Source: Varroa destructor (lineage: Eukaryota; Arthropoda; Arachnida; Mesostigmata; Varroidae). Taken from it: 64,000 bases of DNA. Under the pieces are notes generated by a model. It ran no database searches. It worked only from the letters and a program-made list of their open reading frames with translations, and was not told where the DNA came from. Shown here one piece after another: positions 38,480 to 50,960 of this stretch. Both the position numbers and the translations under genes were made by a program. Within the stretch, counting starts at the first letter, position 1, and each line of letters opens with the position of its first letter. The stretch spans positions 41,245,435 to 41,309,434 of the forward strand of contig NW_019211456.1 in NCBI RefSeq assembly GCF_002443255.2, read 5' to 3'.

Positions 38480-38501
38480 TATATATATATATATATATAT
38501 T
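38480..38501. repeat. (TA)11 microsatellite
   Basis: Eleven TA units flanked by TATCTATAACG and TATAGAAG. Confidence 0.9.
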
Positions 38502-38785
38502 ATAGAAGTCTCTCAAACTCTTTGTTAGAAGGAAGAATAATCGGATAAGATGATCCCGGTTCGTCCCATCAGACCAAAGCTCTCTTGAGGCTCAAACCCG
38601 GCCTGTCTACCAGCGGGCTGTTTCCACCGCAGCAGCGCCATGTTCAGCTGTGGCTGGTCAGCCGTTTGGCCAACGTACACAAGGTGAACCGTCCGTTCTT
38701 TTTCACACGACATCCATCGAGGCAGCGACTACGGCAGCGGTAGCTTTTGATCGTCGGGATGTCAGTCGACAACGACGAAGACGTC

Positions 38786-38800
38786 GGCCGGCCGGCCGGC
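38786..38800. repeat. (GGCC)n tract
   Basis: Nearly four GGCC units forming a self-complementary CpG-rich run. Unusual in AT-leaning DNA. Confidence 0.8.
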
Positions 38801-41700
38801 TTTTTTGGATGTAAGAGATAAGATGTCGTCGCTACCGCTGCTTGTACGGCCACTGGCCTGTATCCATTCCTGCGAGCGCTGCTAATCATTATCACACGGT
38901 GCGAACTGGCCGGTCATCGTCTGTTCCTTACTGTTCGACTGCCTCCCTGCGAGAGTTTGTCCCAGTCGGCCTCTAGGGTGACGCACACTGCCGGACATGA
39001 CGTTCGCTACTCCCCACAGTAGCAAAAGCAGACTGATATCTCTTCTCCTCATTCATTCATTCATTTACTGATACAGGCGAATGTTTGACCGGCCCTTACT
39101 TTACTCTCGGGATACTGTTCCGTTGCTGATGTTGGTACTACTGTTGCGGATGCGTTTTGAGGAAAAAAACTAATAGCAAGTACTCCTTTCAGTCATAATA
39201 TCGATGTACTGTTATAATCCGGATGTTGAACATAGCATAGGTTCAGTCCTGGTAGCGGCTCGATCCGCTAACTTCTCGATGCGAATTGATAGGACATCTC
39301 TCTCAGGCCAATGGCGGCAACGATACCAGCAGCTGCACTTTGTCGGGAGACAGGAAAACACAAGCAACGACATAGAATAATTATCTAACTAGGGACATCT
39401 AACGAAGAGTCGGAGGGCGATGCGGACGAAAGAGATATTGACGAAATTATTCTTTGACTTTTACATGCCTTAACTGTTTCGTTGGTTGCTTGTTGTCGCG
39501 TCCTTGATGTTACTATACATGTTCCCCCTCTTCGCTCCCTTAACGTTTCTCTTTGTAATCACTGCTCAAGGCCTGATCGAACTCGCATTGACTGTTCTAC
39601 CAAGCACATGGCTACGAAAGGACAAATGGAAACACATAAGAAAATTTGCGCTCTCGATACTATTTACAAACAAATATCAATTGCCATGAGCAAAAATCTT
39701 CCGACTGTTCTATCTCGTTGACTTGTCAAAACTATTAGAGAAGGTCGTAACAATATCTTCAAAGTACAAACCTAAAAAGCCATACATTATTGGCCCACGT
39801 TCCTAGTTCAAAATACAATATTATTCAAGACAGAATGATTATAACAAAATATAGAGAATTTCCGAAAAAAAAATAATCTCAGGCTTCCACGTCACCGCTC
39901 GATCTGTCGGTCTAATAAAGAAATGATTATGCATTTATTAAAATTTTAAGTTTAATTCAATGTGAGCATGACCGAACTGTACCAGTTTCATTTATCGTGG
40001 CAGTAAAGATCGCTCACATGGGTCAAATCATACAAACATTGTTTCCGCTAAATTGATTGCCTTATTTCTTAACGCTTTCTTACAAAAAATTGACCCCGAC
40101 GCAATCTGGCGTCATTTTCACCTAGATTTTTATCATAAAAAATTTTTAAAAACTCGATAAATATATTTGACAAAACCAATTACTATTACTCGGGAAATTA
40201 ATTTGTGTTTGTCAAGCCTTTTATATATGAGAGGCTGATTATGATGCGCAATTTTGAAAAATCATACTTATTGCTTCGAATATGTGTCTGCCGTATTTGA
40301 AAAGTCAGTTTCGCAGACTTGAAGAATTGGACATACTCCTAGTTCTAGATAAGCTGCTGCCCTCTACACGAAAACAATCACGGAAAATTTATAAAAAGTA
40401 AACTTTTTTTGGGCGTTGTTATGTTTGAAGTTGTCCTTACTTCGTAATGAAATCGAGAAGTTCACTTTTACCGACAAGACACTCCGATCCTTGTAAATAA
40501 CAGAAATTTCGGACCTTGCCTGTCGGCTATTCGTTTCCACCGTCCAAACAAAGAGAGGGAAAAAAATAGTGGTGCATACCCTTGTCCTTAACAGGCGTCA
40601 GACCTACGATAGGCTCGGGCGCGCAGTTCGTTTTGACGTTGATAAATCAACAGTTTTCTTGTCCGTTCGAAACAGCCAAAGTTATTCCAATTCGCTCGTT
40701 CAACTTTTTGCAATCTAGTCAAAAAACAACATAGGCCATGAACCTGGTGCAGGATAAAAAGTCCAAGAAAGTTCTATTTAAAACGCATAGACGTAGATAA
40801 AATTTGTATTTGGATGAAAGCAGTGTGTTGGACAATTGAATGATAACAGAGCCATTGACAGCTGGAACTATTGTGTTCAGTGACCTAATTTTATTATTAT
40901 TTTTATTAATATTATAATCGCCAACACCATAAGCGTCAGCGATATATTAGAGCTTTTTCTAGTAAGTAAGAAAAAAACATACACACACACATTCATGGAA
41001 ACAATGAACTGAATGCAATAAATAACGGATTTCTCGATGCATCAGCTCCTTCACGGTTGGGCTATCGTATACTTCCTTAGCTGGTTACTAAATTAAGCAC
41101 CTTGGGCAAATTTAATAATTTTCGTAATCGCTCTTTTTAAGGTGCCGATAGCAGCCGCTAGGCAGTGGACAGCGCGTTCAGAATTGAAACAGCTTTCGAA
41201 TGAGCAATAGCAGACTCCAAACAGATAATTATCAGCAAATCCGAACTGTCTGATGGGCCAACATCATGTAACATGCTGAATGGGCATTACAATTATACAG
41301 ATTAAGTGTCCATTATATCTTTCAGCGTGTTTAGTAAGCCTTTGTGGTTGTTTACATCAAACAACAAATCCAAAGATTGAAACAGAGCTAAGCACTCCTG
41401 CTTGTTATAGGATCCTGTACCGTCGCTCGCCTATCAAAATAGACAGCGTTCAGCTAAAAATTCCATAAACATACGCAATATTTAACAAGTAAAAGTTCGC
41501 TAATGGAGCATCTCGTTAGGGAACGTCGTCCGCTTTGCGTTTTTTGAGCTCGAATTCGTTTAACTTTATACGCCAGTGGAAGAGCCAAACGGATAAGATG
41601 CCAGCGTGGTTTCCATTAACAGTCTCTCCCGTTAGGTAATGTTCTGCTTGGATTCGTGTAAAGTAAACAAAGCTTTCAAGCCATTGCCGACTTATTCTAA

Positions 41701-41721
41701 ATAATAATAATAATAATAATA
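41701..41721. repeat. (ATA)7 tract
   Basis: Seven ATA units. Confidence 0.85.
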
Positions 41722-41826
41722 ACAAATTTGGTTTGTTGTTGTTGGTTCTCCTTTCCCCTTCCACCTTGGTGGCGTTTGCTCTTTCTATGATTGGAAAAGT
41801 GCATAATTATAGACCATCGCTTACTT

Positions 41827-41848
41827 CTGCTGCTGCTGCTGCTGCTGC
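41827..41848. repeat. (CTG)7 tract
   Basis: Seven CTG units, opposite in orientation to the CAG tract 230 bases downstream, so the two could pair as an interrupted inverted repeat. Confidence 0.85.
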
Positions 41849-42079
41849 TACAGCTTCGATCGGTCTTTGGCGACGGTCAGCGGCCAGGACGGGGGACGAG
41901 AAAGGATCACAGGAGCGGCAACGACCGCTGCCGAACGTCGGTAAGAAACAAGACCGAGCGATTGGGACAAGACGTACTATGTTGTTGTTACTACTGCCAC
42001 AGGTTGCCCCTCTCTGTCAATGAATCTTTATCGCAGACGCAGTTAGGAACGTAATTGTGGTAACCAATTGTCCCGATGC

Positions 42080-42100
42080 CAGCAGCAGCAGCAGCAGCAG
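42080..42100. repeat. (AGC)7 tract
   Basis: Seven AGC units. It is the complement of the CTG tract at 41827-41848. Confidence 0.85.
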
Positions 42101-42292
42101 TAGCAGTGGCAGCGACCAGCACTAAACTTGTGCTGCTGCTATGGCTCTTCACGTCGCAGCTCTCTGTAGACGATTTTTCTTCCGCCACTGCTGCTCGAAA
42201 AGAAAAATCTGCGAAAACGAAAGAAGAAAAATACAAAGGAAAACGAACTCAACAAGCAAACGCTGTTGCAATTTCAGCGACACGGCGGCGGG

Positions 42293-42311
42293 GACGACGA
42301 CGACGACGACC
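42293..42311. repeat. (GAC)6 tract
   Basis: Six GAC units after a GGCGGCGGGG stretch. Confidence 0.85.
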
Positions 42312-43096
42312 GCAGCGAAGAAATCTGGAATAGCGATGCCGGGTTTCTCTTCCAGGTTTTTCGTAATTTTCGCTTCGTCTTTTTGTTTTTGCTCGTTTTC
42401 CTGCTTTGGTTTGTGTTTGGCGTCTGTTTTTTTCCGTTTTCATCATCGTCATTGCTGCTTGCTCTCGCCGCTACTATCACCTGACCTGTCGTTCTTCTGT
42501 CAACAGCCGAAGCTCCTCTGCAAATGATAAGGGAGTATTGGTGATGATGACGACTCTGCTCTTGGTAATGCTGATGATAATAGTAACAGCTGTGATGACT
42601 GTCGCGCCGACTAATCGGTTACGATCACAATCGTATACAATATGTTGGAAGACGATTGCAACAACAGCGAAGTTCGCTAAGACGAAGAGAGTTAGAAGAG
42701 GCTGGAAGATATGAAAGGAAATAGGGAGGGTGGTACGCTGACGGTAAAATCAACAAACCAGAAAAAAGCCAAGAAGAAACAGCGCGAAGAAGCGAAATGT
42801 ATTTTTTGTGCTTTAGTGTTATTCTTTAGTTATTCTCGTGGTCTCGTAGCCCGCTCGTTTTTTTCCTCGCTCGTTATAGCTATGATTGTTACTTTGTCGT
42901 CGACTATCAGAGAACGACTAAACGGGTAGACGGAGCGGGCGCTAAGAACCGACGGATGGACTAGGAAGGAAGTTCACCCGTGAAGATATGGATAACGGCT
43001 CACATCAATAATGTGCCCACTAGCTGCTGGATATTCTACTAGAAGCGTGAAACTGTTATGAGTATGTGCGTGCTTTGAACAGCAGTGCGTATGTCT

Positions 43097-43122
43097 ACAT
43101 GCATGCATGCATGCATGCATGC
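43097..43122. repeat. (ATGC)6 tetranucleotide repeat
   Basis: ATGC is self-complementary, so the tract is a long palindrome. It grades into GTATGTATGT on the right. Confidence 0.9.
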
Positions 43123-44878
43123 GTGTATGTATGTGTTCAAAGCTGGAACCGGGTTGCAGCAAAAACGACGCTGACCAACGAGTTAAACGCACATAGGCAA
43201 ACAAGGCAATACGCGTCAACAACAAGCAGCTTTGTGGGGAATGGTAGTGAGGATAAGCTAGTATCCCCGAGCATCACCGAAAAAAAATAAATAAGACAAG
43301 CCGAAAACAGCTGCGCCTAACCCACTGCAAGAAACGTTCTAAAGTTCTGCTACATAATTTAAAGACTTCTTCTACCTCTAGCGACGATTATGACTCTATC
43401 GTCTGAACGCAGACGTTTGCTAATGTGTATATATATAAATGTGTGCGTGCACGTGCGTTACAAGGTGTATCCAATAAATGTCTCAGATAAATTCAAACAT
43501 CTAAATAACTCTTTTTTTTTTTTTATAATAACTAATGATTTAGATCTAAAGCTAAAAATATAACTGCAGCCATCAACTGTGCACACTGAACGAGCCAAGC
43601 AGTACAATAAAGATATGGTCACGACGAGGGTCATAAAATAAATACTCATATTCGCCAAAATCGTTGCGTCTTTTATTATTAAATTAAAAAAAAAAAACTG
43701 CCGGGTATGATAGAAAAATAAGTAACTCTACGCTAATTAATTTCTAGCTGGTTACTTGACATCGTAAGCCTTCAATATCAGCACACACAAATATGGTAAC
43801 TTGCAATAGAGAACGTGTACAATTATTGAGCCAGATTTACCTCTGAAACAAAAACTTTACCGAATGTTGCTTCCATAATTATGACACTCAATAAGTTACA
43901 GAAAATGTTGGCTCCGCTTTGATGATCTAATATTGATTGTCTACTTCGTCTGCTACGAAGTGCGTCACCATTACAGCCATAAAATGTATATAAAATTACT
44001 AAAAAAAAATTGCTGGCTTGTCTGCTAAACGCAGCCACAAGGGGGGCATTTTACGATATCTAGTAACATACATTAATAAAGATTTGTGTGTGCTATAACT
44101 GAAAAATTCGCATATTGATGAGACTGAATTAGGAAATGACGTTAGAACAAGTACTTCAGTAGAGGCGTAATACTATCTGTTCTGACCGCCATCATCGAAA
44201 AAAATGTATAGAACCCTCATTGTACGAAAGCGACATTTATTTATAAGGGTCAAGTCAAGTCGTACCTCAGGTGGCTTTTCGCATTATTATGATTATTACC
44301 ACTAGTGAGCTAGCCGACGTTTACACGATAAATTTATCTTGCAAGTGTACTTACTAAAGTAACTTCTTGTTATGGAAAAGGCGCTCAACAACAAACATTT
44401 TCACTATTTTATTACTGTGTATAAACAAGCTGGATTAATTATATCCAAGAGTACATAACGGAGCTGTTTTCCTTTAACCTGCCAGAAAAACAAATCGTTC
44501 ACCATAATTTTTTTTTCTAATTAAATGCGTGAAGTTCTTTTCACTATACGAACAAGATTCTTCGTAAGTCGTCCAATATTCCGTAGACTAATTACTAACA
44601 TGTACATCATAAAGTTCGATCTAATGCTCCTGCCAGGAACAGTCGCGGTTGTGGCTGATCCTCGAAAGGAGGTTTGCAATAGACGGTGAGTGGCATAGCA
44701 TCGGTAGTCTCCCCACAGCCTTGGCCGCCATGACGACGAGGCGAAGTGCAAAGTCACATAACTCGGCGAAAACAAAATCGAATTTATTACCGTGCATTGA
44801 GGTAACAGGGAGAAAAAAAACCTGTTGGGATTCCGAAAGCAGCGCTGTGTGCGACCGCTGCTGTGACGTTTATTAACG

Positions 44879-44898
44879 TCATTATTATTATTATTATA
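44879..44898. repeat. (ATT)n tract after a small hairpin
   Basis: Trinucleotide ATT run directly following a TGACGTT/AACGTCA 7-bp inverted repeat. Confidence 0.75.
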
Positions 44899-47800
44899 GC
44901 AGTATTCATATAGAACACTATGGCTATACTTGTATTTACTTATTTTAGTTCAACTCAGGCTTTGGTAGCGTAATTGCCATGAAGCGCGTTCACAGTTCGA
45001 CCACCTTGCACATCTGGGTAATGTTGCGGAACGTTGTCAGAGCGTGTGATGGCGAAGTGTTGATAGGAAACCAGGTTCTTAAAACCCGTAGCCAGCGGGG
45101 CAAGCGGCTATAGCTGCTGAGACCGCTTGAGAAAGCCAAGTCGGATACGCGCTATGCTTCCGATGTCATTCATTCGGACGTTACAGTGCCGGTGAAGCAC
45201 TGATGAAAAACATAGGTTATACTATGCTAGATGTAGTTGCTGGCAATTCGCTTCTTATTTTCTGTTCGCTCATCAATCGGTCATAATATTGGTCGTAGAG
45301 GTGGCCTAACAAAAAAGCCATATGTGAGCAACAGCATTGAGGCGTTGAAGAAGATGCCAATCTTCGCTGATGCTTTTTTTTGATGACACTTCGTCGTCTA
45401 GCTGAATCTGGTGCCTGTATAGCAGTCAAGTAACAGTCGAGTGTTAGCTAAATTTATTGGCACCACCGTTCGCCCTCTTATCGAAGCACCGTTCGGTTCG
45501 GTTGTCCATCTATCAAAAATGGCGCTAACATGACGAGATTCTTCCACCTTGTCGGCCAGCAGGTTTTTCCTTTCGCACAACCTGCATCACCGATAGCACT
45601 ATCAATTCTTACGTATATGATACTACAACGGCTTCAACAGCTTCCGACACTTCGATTACTGTTCCTGTTGCAACAACGCGTGCTGTTGGCGTTGCTTGCC
45701 AAAGCATAATCTTCTCTCTTTAAAACACATGACCCCTCTTCATTTTTCTGCCACTCGTTCGCTCGTACTTCTCGATAAACGTACAACGCCGATCCATACG
45801 CTAGGCTGTGTACTGGCGACAGCACGGACAGCAGCCAATAACGACGACAGCCACGACAAAGCGACGACGGCGGCAATGACAAGTATCTCAATTAAGGCGC
45901 AACCTAACTACTTAAAGTGCCTGTCACGTACGTGTGCAATTCGTAAACCCTTTCTAACCCTCACACACATTCGGTCCGTTCATCTTTTTTTCGCAGAAAA
46001 GGAAGCACACAAATAGAGAGGAAAGAAACACCGAATTTAAAGTCTCTAACTTCAGGTCATCCCGAAGCTGTACGATGTCAACATTAAGAACACAATATTT
46101 TCACAGGTCGAGCGAAACGAGCAATACATAACAAATGGAAAGTCCATTGTGGTTCGAATGCTATTCCAGTTAACTGTAACATATGACAACTGTTCATTAC
46201 CCCGCCATCGTAGCCGCTGTTCGTGTCTGTTAGTATTATCATGATTCGTGAATGGCGGCTGTGCGCGTCATACAAGCCGATCGTAAAGTGATTGGAGAGT
46301 TCAGGTCAGTCACGAGCCTGCTATTGACTGAAAGCGACTAAAACAGAAATTCAAATACATTCAACTAGATTATCGTTCTCTTGCTGACTACTTAGTTCTC
46401 ATAGGGGAATGGCAAACAATGTGTGCACATGATTGACAATTAGTTATCTCCATTGAACAGCACAACCTCGAAACTGTATATATATATATATAGGCAATTT
46501 CGAAGAAAGACATTTTCACTTGTATTCGTTTAGCTATACTATTGACGCAATGAAATGAAGGGTCGACGAAGCAGGTAATATATCTCTTGATATCTCATAT
46601 CAGTCGGACGATGTTTACCTACGTTTCGAATCTGGGTGTGATGTGGGTGATAGCAATGTATATGACATTCTTTTTCTACAAACAATAGTGATATATATGT
46701 ATGTATGAGAGTTACGTATGTGTATATGGGGCAATTTTTTGTAAATGTAGATAGAATGCCGCAATTAAACATTTGATAGCACCGAGACGCGCCAGTTCGA
46801 ACAGTGATCTACTGCCTCTATCAAAAAGTGAACGGTAGCAGACAATAGCAGTGAATAGTTCTTCTACAATCAACTTAAATCTACTACTCCTAGTGAATAA
46901 AATGCTTTTCTAGAATTTGCCTATGTGCTATACATAGTGAAATAGTTTTTTTAGGTACAAATGACGAAGTGTGTGAGTTAGTTAGCTAGGGACTCGTAAG
47001 GATATCAATACAATTTAGAGTTTGTTATTATTATATATGTTAACGTTATTATTTACGTTATTAGTAACGTTTCCACACTCGCAACACACAATTTTCATAT
47101 TGTAAATTTTTCTAGCGACAGTAGAACGTATTTTCCAACACAAATTTCACAATAGAATTTTATGTTTAACCCTATATTCGAAAATGAATGGGTCATTTGT
47201 TTCTGGATGATAAATATTTGTTAGATCGTCGTTTTAGTTGTACCTTTTAGAGTACAATTTGCCGAATATCACCAGCCTACGCCACCTCTTTTTCCAGTCC
47301 TCAGAATCGATTATTAGGCTAGTCCTTAGCTCGGCTATTGATTTTTCTTTCATTCCTACTAACGTGCCGAACCGTTTCCCTTTAAACTTTCAGAGGTTTA
47401 GTCTTCACAAGTTTTAGGGACAGGAAAAACTCGCATGGGAGAAGTCGGAACTAAGCCTGTAAATACGGAGTTTAAAGTGACACACATCAGGTTTTTCAGC
47501 GAAAACTGCTATACGAGTAGAGAACTGTGGGTCTTCGCATTGGCGCGATAAAAAAAACCCAGAACTTGTGCTGGAGTTCTGGTCTCTTGCGTCGCACACA
47601 CTCGTGCAATCCCCTTAAAACTTCTGGATAGCATCCTTTCGTGACCGTAAAGCCGAATGGCACAAGCTAATAGTAAACGATTTCATGACGATCGAAAAAA
47701 ATCGTAAGAAACATTACGTTCTCCTCTGCGATCGTTGTCATACGCCTTCCCAAATAAGGATCGTCTTCAAAACCCTTTAACCCCTATTTATTTATATCAG

Positions 47801-48403
47801 ATGATTGCATATTTTATCTATGTATAGCAGAAATCTTGCTCTTTTTGCCAAAACAAAACGTTTTGCCAAGTAACAAACGACCATCCAGTGGCCTGTAACC
47901 CAAACGACGCAGTTATTTCTGAGCAAAATTGTATACGTGCTACATATATATCAGTATCATTACCGTTACCAAAGATAAATTATGAGACACTCATACCCCC
48001 TGGAAACATTTTCCACATTAGGGAAAAGCGAGCCAATAATAACAAGGGTTGTGTTGCTTTTTTAATGTGTGCGTATATGCTGAAATGCATTGCCGGGCCG
48101 GGCTTTGATGTTGGCTGGCTTCTGGCTAAAAAAGGGAATGATGTGGAAGCGCAAGGTAGCCATCTTTTTCGAGGGAGTCCGCCATTGTTACTATTGACAT
48201 GTTTTCCTGCCTACAACTTCCGTATGGCCTACATTCAAGATAGGCAGTGCTTATGAGTTGTATTTATGTCTGTGTCGGAGCGTATTGAGAACACTGGCTC
48301 AGTATATACATATATATCTATATAAGTAGGTTTGTCTCGACGTTTTGAAGATAAGTGAGAGGAAATGTTCCCAAGTAATAGAACTGCTACTCGTAATCCG
48401 CAA

Positions 48404-48436
<33 letters not shown>
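48404..48436. repeat. (ACTT)8 tetranucleotide repeat
   Basis: Eight uninterrupted ACTT units, a likely polymorphic marker. Confidence 0.9.
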
Positions 48437-48510
48437 GAGTATTAGTCGGAGGTAGATGAACTTACGGGTCAATTCTGACTAGTTTTTACAGATTTGTATA
48501 GACAACGTTC

Positions 48511-48550
48511 CATGTACGTGTATCACGTACATGCAGTCTGTACGTGATAC
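48511..48550. repeat. Overlapping alternative hairpins
   Basis: CATGTACGTG and CACGTACATG (48511-48520, 48524-48533) are perfect 10-bp arms around TAT. The middle segment also pairs with a third: GTATCACGTAC (48520-48530) and GTACGTGATAC (48540-48550) are perfect 11-bp arms. The two structures share bases and cannot form together, as in a two-state switch. E-box-like CACGTA/TACGTG cores recur three times. Function unknown. Confidence 0.75.
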
Positions 48551-49725
48551 AATATTTTATTTAGTCATTTCTTACATGGTCGCACAGTTTTCTCTCTATC
48601 AATTTTTCTGCTCTCTGGCATCACGTAAATCAAATTGCTTTCTACTTTTGTTGTCAAATGCTTCTTCTTGACAGCACAAACGTTTTTCAAAGGATCCCTC
48701 GTCCAGCGCAGATAAGTAGCCTGTTCATTTCGTTCAGAAGCGTATTACGTACCAGAAGCGATGAACAGATCTATCAGGCGTGTGTTACGTAAAAAGATTA
48801 TTTTACGCTTCTTCCAGCAGTGCAACAGACACGCGAATCTTTTTGAGAAGGTAATTATAAGTAAATGAAATGAACGATAAAGCGATCTACTAAACACAAC
48901 AAGCCAGCAGAAATGAAAAGTCTCAAAACTTCGAAATGTAACCTGCGACGATTCTGTTCCAGGGCATTGATTGAAGGGAGCACCATAAAATGCTGATGAC
49001 AAGAGGGAACGTGTGTCTAACAAACAAGATTACATGTACCTATTTTATGTACCGTAGCACATAAGCTAGTTATGATATTAATTACGATGGCTAGAAGCGG
49101 TAATCAGCTGAAGGCTGAAGGGAGTCATGGGCTAACGCCAGTCAATAAGTATCAGTGGAATGGGCGATACTTGAGCTCTTTTTTTCAATAGAAGACAATT
49201 CACTAAATTCACTGATATCAGACAAAACATCTAGTTTATTTCCTCTTTTACGAGGCGGGTTGCTGCTTACAATGTACGAAACTGGTAAATCTCATGCAGA
49301 GAGAACGTGTCAGTGTGGTATCATATTTAATAGAGGTGTATTGTATGTAGTTCAAAACCCAATGTGACAACAGGTACAGTCAAGGTAGACTATCTGCATG
49401 TTCCATGCTTAATTTAAATTGAAGCGTGCAATAACAGGCGATATTCATCTTAGTGGGCTGTTTTTTGACCGCACGTTTTGGGTTGCTATATGGTTCAACT
49501 TTACGTATGACTGACTATATGCATATTTCGTATGCGTTAACTGTGAATTACTGGTTATATATGTAGGAATGGATAGTTTTCCTATCCTAGTAGTCCTAGT
49601 TGATTATATTCTGTTACCCTGAGTTCGGCACCAGTCGACGAACGGTGATAAAGTAAATACGAATGTGCATTCTTCCGTTCTTCTTTAAGGATCACTTACG
49701 TGTTGTAACAGTTGTACTAGCTTTG

Positions 49726-49726
<1 letters not shown>

Positions 49727-49774
<48 letters not shown>
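49727..49774. repeat. (TA)24 microsatellite
   Basis: Forty-eight bases of uninterrupted TA, the longest pure microsatellite here. Confidence 0.92.
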
Positions 49775-49777
<3 letters not shown>

Positions 49778-50527
49778 GTGTTACACTATCAATGGTCATC
49801 TTGCGGGCACTGCCGGAAGGACAAATGGAAAGGCGGGAATAAAGGTCGGTATTTGAATTTATCGGTTTTTCGTTGCTGAACGCTCGACGCCGTTTGGGAA
49901 AATGGATATCTTTGTCACCTTATAAATATATTATAACAAGCACGTATACCGAAATCTGATTATGAAACGCAAAAGTGATCACCCTTTTGTTGTGGCTAGT
50001 TCTGCTGTCTTGTAGGGCTGTTTAGGATTATATTGGCAAGATCATTAACAGGATGAGCACGATTCTAATTCACAGGAATTGCTAAATTCGCTAGTTGTAG
50101 ACGACACAAGATACCAATATCGCTGTTCTTTATTAAAATGTGCATACATGTTTATCTGTCTGTCTATCTACGTGTGCCTATATGCCCATGTACTTACAGG
50201 CGTTGTCAACCATAGAGTTGTACAAGCTTGAATATCTGTTCTTAGAAACAGTCACAACTACGCGTTCGTTTGCAATTTCGTTACATCTTTGACTATAACT
50301 TCGAGCCGTAAACTATTCGTCCATCCAATCTATTGGCACTGTTTTTACGAACGAGCCCGTGACAGCCAATCTAATGTAAATTTATGCAAAAATTTATTTA
50401 GGCTTGATTCGGTCGGCTTCGTCTGTCGTCTATCTGTTTAGCTCCATTTGAAATGGCAGTCGCAGATTCATGACGCAGCGTGCGGGCGACGATGTTGATA
50501 CTGTGGACGATGAGAACGAACTACCTA

Positions 50528-50579
50528 TATATATATAGATATATAGAAACATACGCACAAGTGTATATCTATATATATA
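50528..50579. repeat. 16-bp TA-rich inverted repeat
   Basis: Arms 50528-50543 and 50564-50579 are exact reverse complements, each containing one GA or TC interruption at the matching position. They lie immediately beside the 50.6-kb copy of the duplicated unit. Confidence 0.8.
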
Positions 50580-50586
50580 AAAACTA

Positions 50587-50960
50587 GTGGCTTGCGAAAG
50601 CTTCCTTTTGCCAACAAATCACCTCCCACTGGCCATCAAGGATGTTTTCGGTTCTCAAAGAGCTAAACCAATGGACGACGACAACAACAACCATAGAATT
50701 GATAACATTACCATTAGCGTTAATAATAACAGCGGCAAAAAAATCGAAAAGACAGAAAAGTATTGATAATTTCAAGTACTCACTGGTTTCTGCTATGTAT
50801 TATAGCACTTACTCCAATTGGTGAATGGTTGTTATTATTACGCTGCGCCAGCATTTTCTTTTAAAGCTCATTGATTGACTCTCTTAGTTTCTATTTAGAA
50901 ACTGCTATGAGATACTGCCTAGTTTTCTATGATTCCGCGGCTTCCGTTTCGCCTACTCTT
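50587..50960 (-). repeat. Duplicated unit, copy A (about 400 bp)
   Basis: Pairs with 60548-60925. Hand alignment of the first 74 bases gives about 57 identities, most differences being transitions. Similarity continues, with indels, through the exon-like part and beyond its 5' side (shared blocks such as GCG-CAG near 50848 and CGGCTT-CCGTTTCGCCT near 50938), fading near 50960-51000. Both copies have the same orientation, about 10 kb apart. They may be a segmental gene duplication or two members of a dispersed repeat family. Confidence 0.7.
50623..50775 (-). pseudogene. Signal-peptide-like exon, copy A, start codon lost
   Basis: Minus-strand frame of 51 codons, homologous to the exon at 60585-60725. 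It begins with TTG where the sister has ATG, then Lys-Leu-Ser-Ile and a hydrophobic segment (Leu-Phe-Cys ... Phe-Phe-Ala-Ala-Val-Ile-Ile-Asn-Ala) like a secretion signal. A variable middle includes a run of Val, and it ends Thr-Glu-Asn-Ile-Leu-Asp-Gly-Gln-Trp-Glu before a GAG/GTGATT donor at the same place as in the sister. Net length differs by exactly 12 bases, so phase is kept, and many changes are conservative or silent, suggesting past selection on the protein. The missing ATG suggests a broken copy, unless an upstream exon supplies the start. No downstream exon was found. Confidence 0.4.

Larger units (their letters stand above)
33130..41700. other. Non-genic stretch with homopolymers and repeats
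   Basis: No supported exon in 8.6 kb. Frames near 33.85-34.14 kb (minus, 94 codons), 34.95-35.2 kb (plus), 36.2-36.6 kb (plus) and 38.0-38.4 kb (both strands) are of chance length. At 38151 a fair acceptor (CCTCTCGCCGTTTGCCATTTAG) precedes a CAG tract open in more than one frame; the poly-Ser or poly-Ala reading is not supported by a donor or homology. The region also has long A and T runs, TA runs and a small TA-rich hairpin at 34753-34771. Confidence 0.45.
41701..43300. other. Triplet-repeat-dense block without a supported gene
   Basis: Four triplet tracts (ATA, CTG, CAG, GAC) within 620 bases, overlapped by open frames in nearly all phases of both strands (up to 128 codons). Frames open on both strands at once are the mark of low-complexity DNA rather than genes. 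No splice or poly(A) signals define an exon. Long pyrimidine and purine stretches lie at 42.35-42.8 kb. Confidence 0.5.
43301..50527. other. Non-genic stretch with microsatellites
   Basis: No supported exon in 7.2 kb. The longest plus-strand frame (47.89-48.26 kb, 122 codons, rich in Leu and Pro) is within chance length and has no recognised domain. Features of note are two overlapping inverted repeats next to an (ACTT) tract near 48.4-48.55 kb and a 48-base (TA) run at 49.73 kb. Confidence 0.5.

Noticed and set aside
39482..39721. Hydrophobic frames resembling a membrane segment, considered as a mitochondrial insertion
   Set aside because: The translation matches no mitochondrial protein I know, and the base composition is not distinct from the flanks.
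42076..42527. Overlapping frames that could be read as poly-Ala, Arg-rich or Phe-rich proteins
   Set aside because: Both strands and several phases are open at once over low-complexity DNA, which is a composition effect.
48404..48436. Short regular repeats considered as a CRISPR-like array
   Set aside because: These are microsatellite units of 2-4 bases without spacers, in an animal-type genome.
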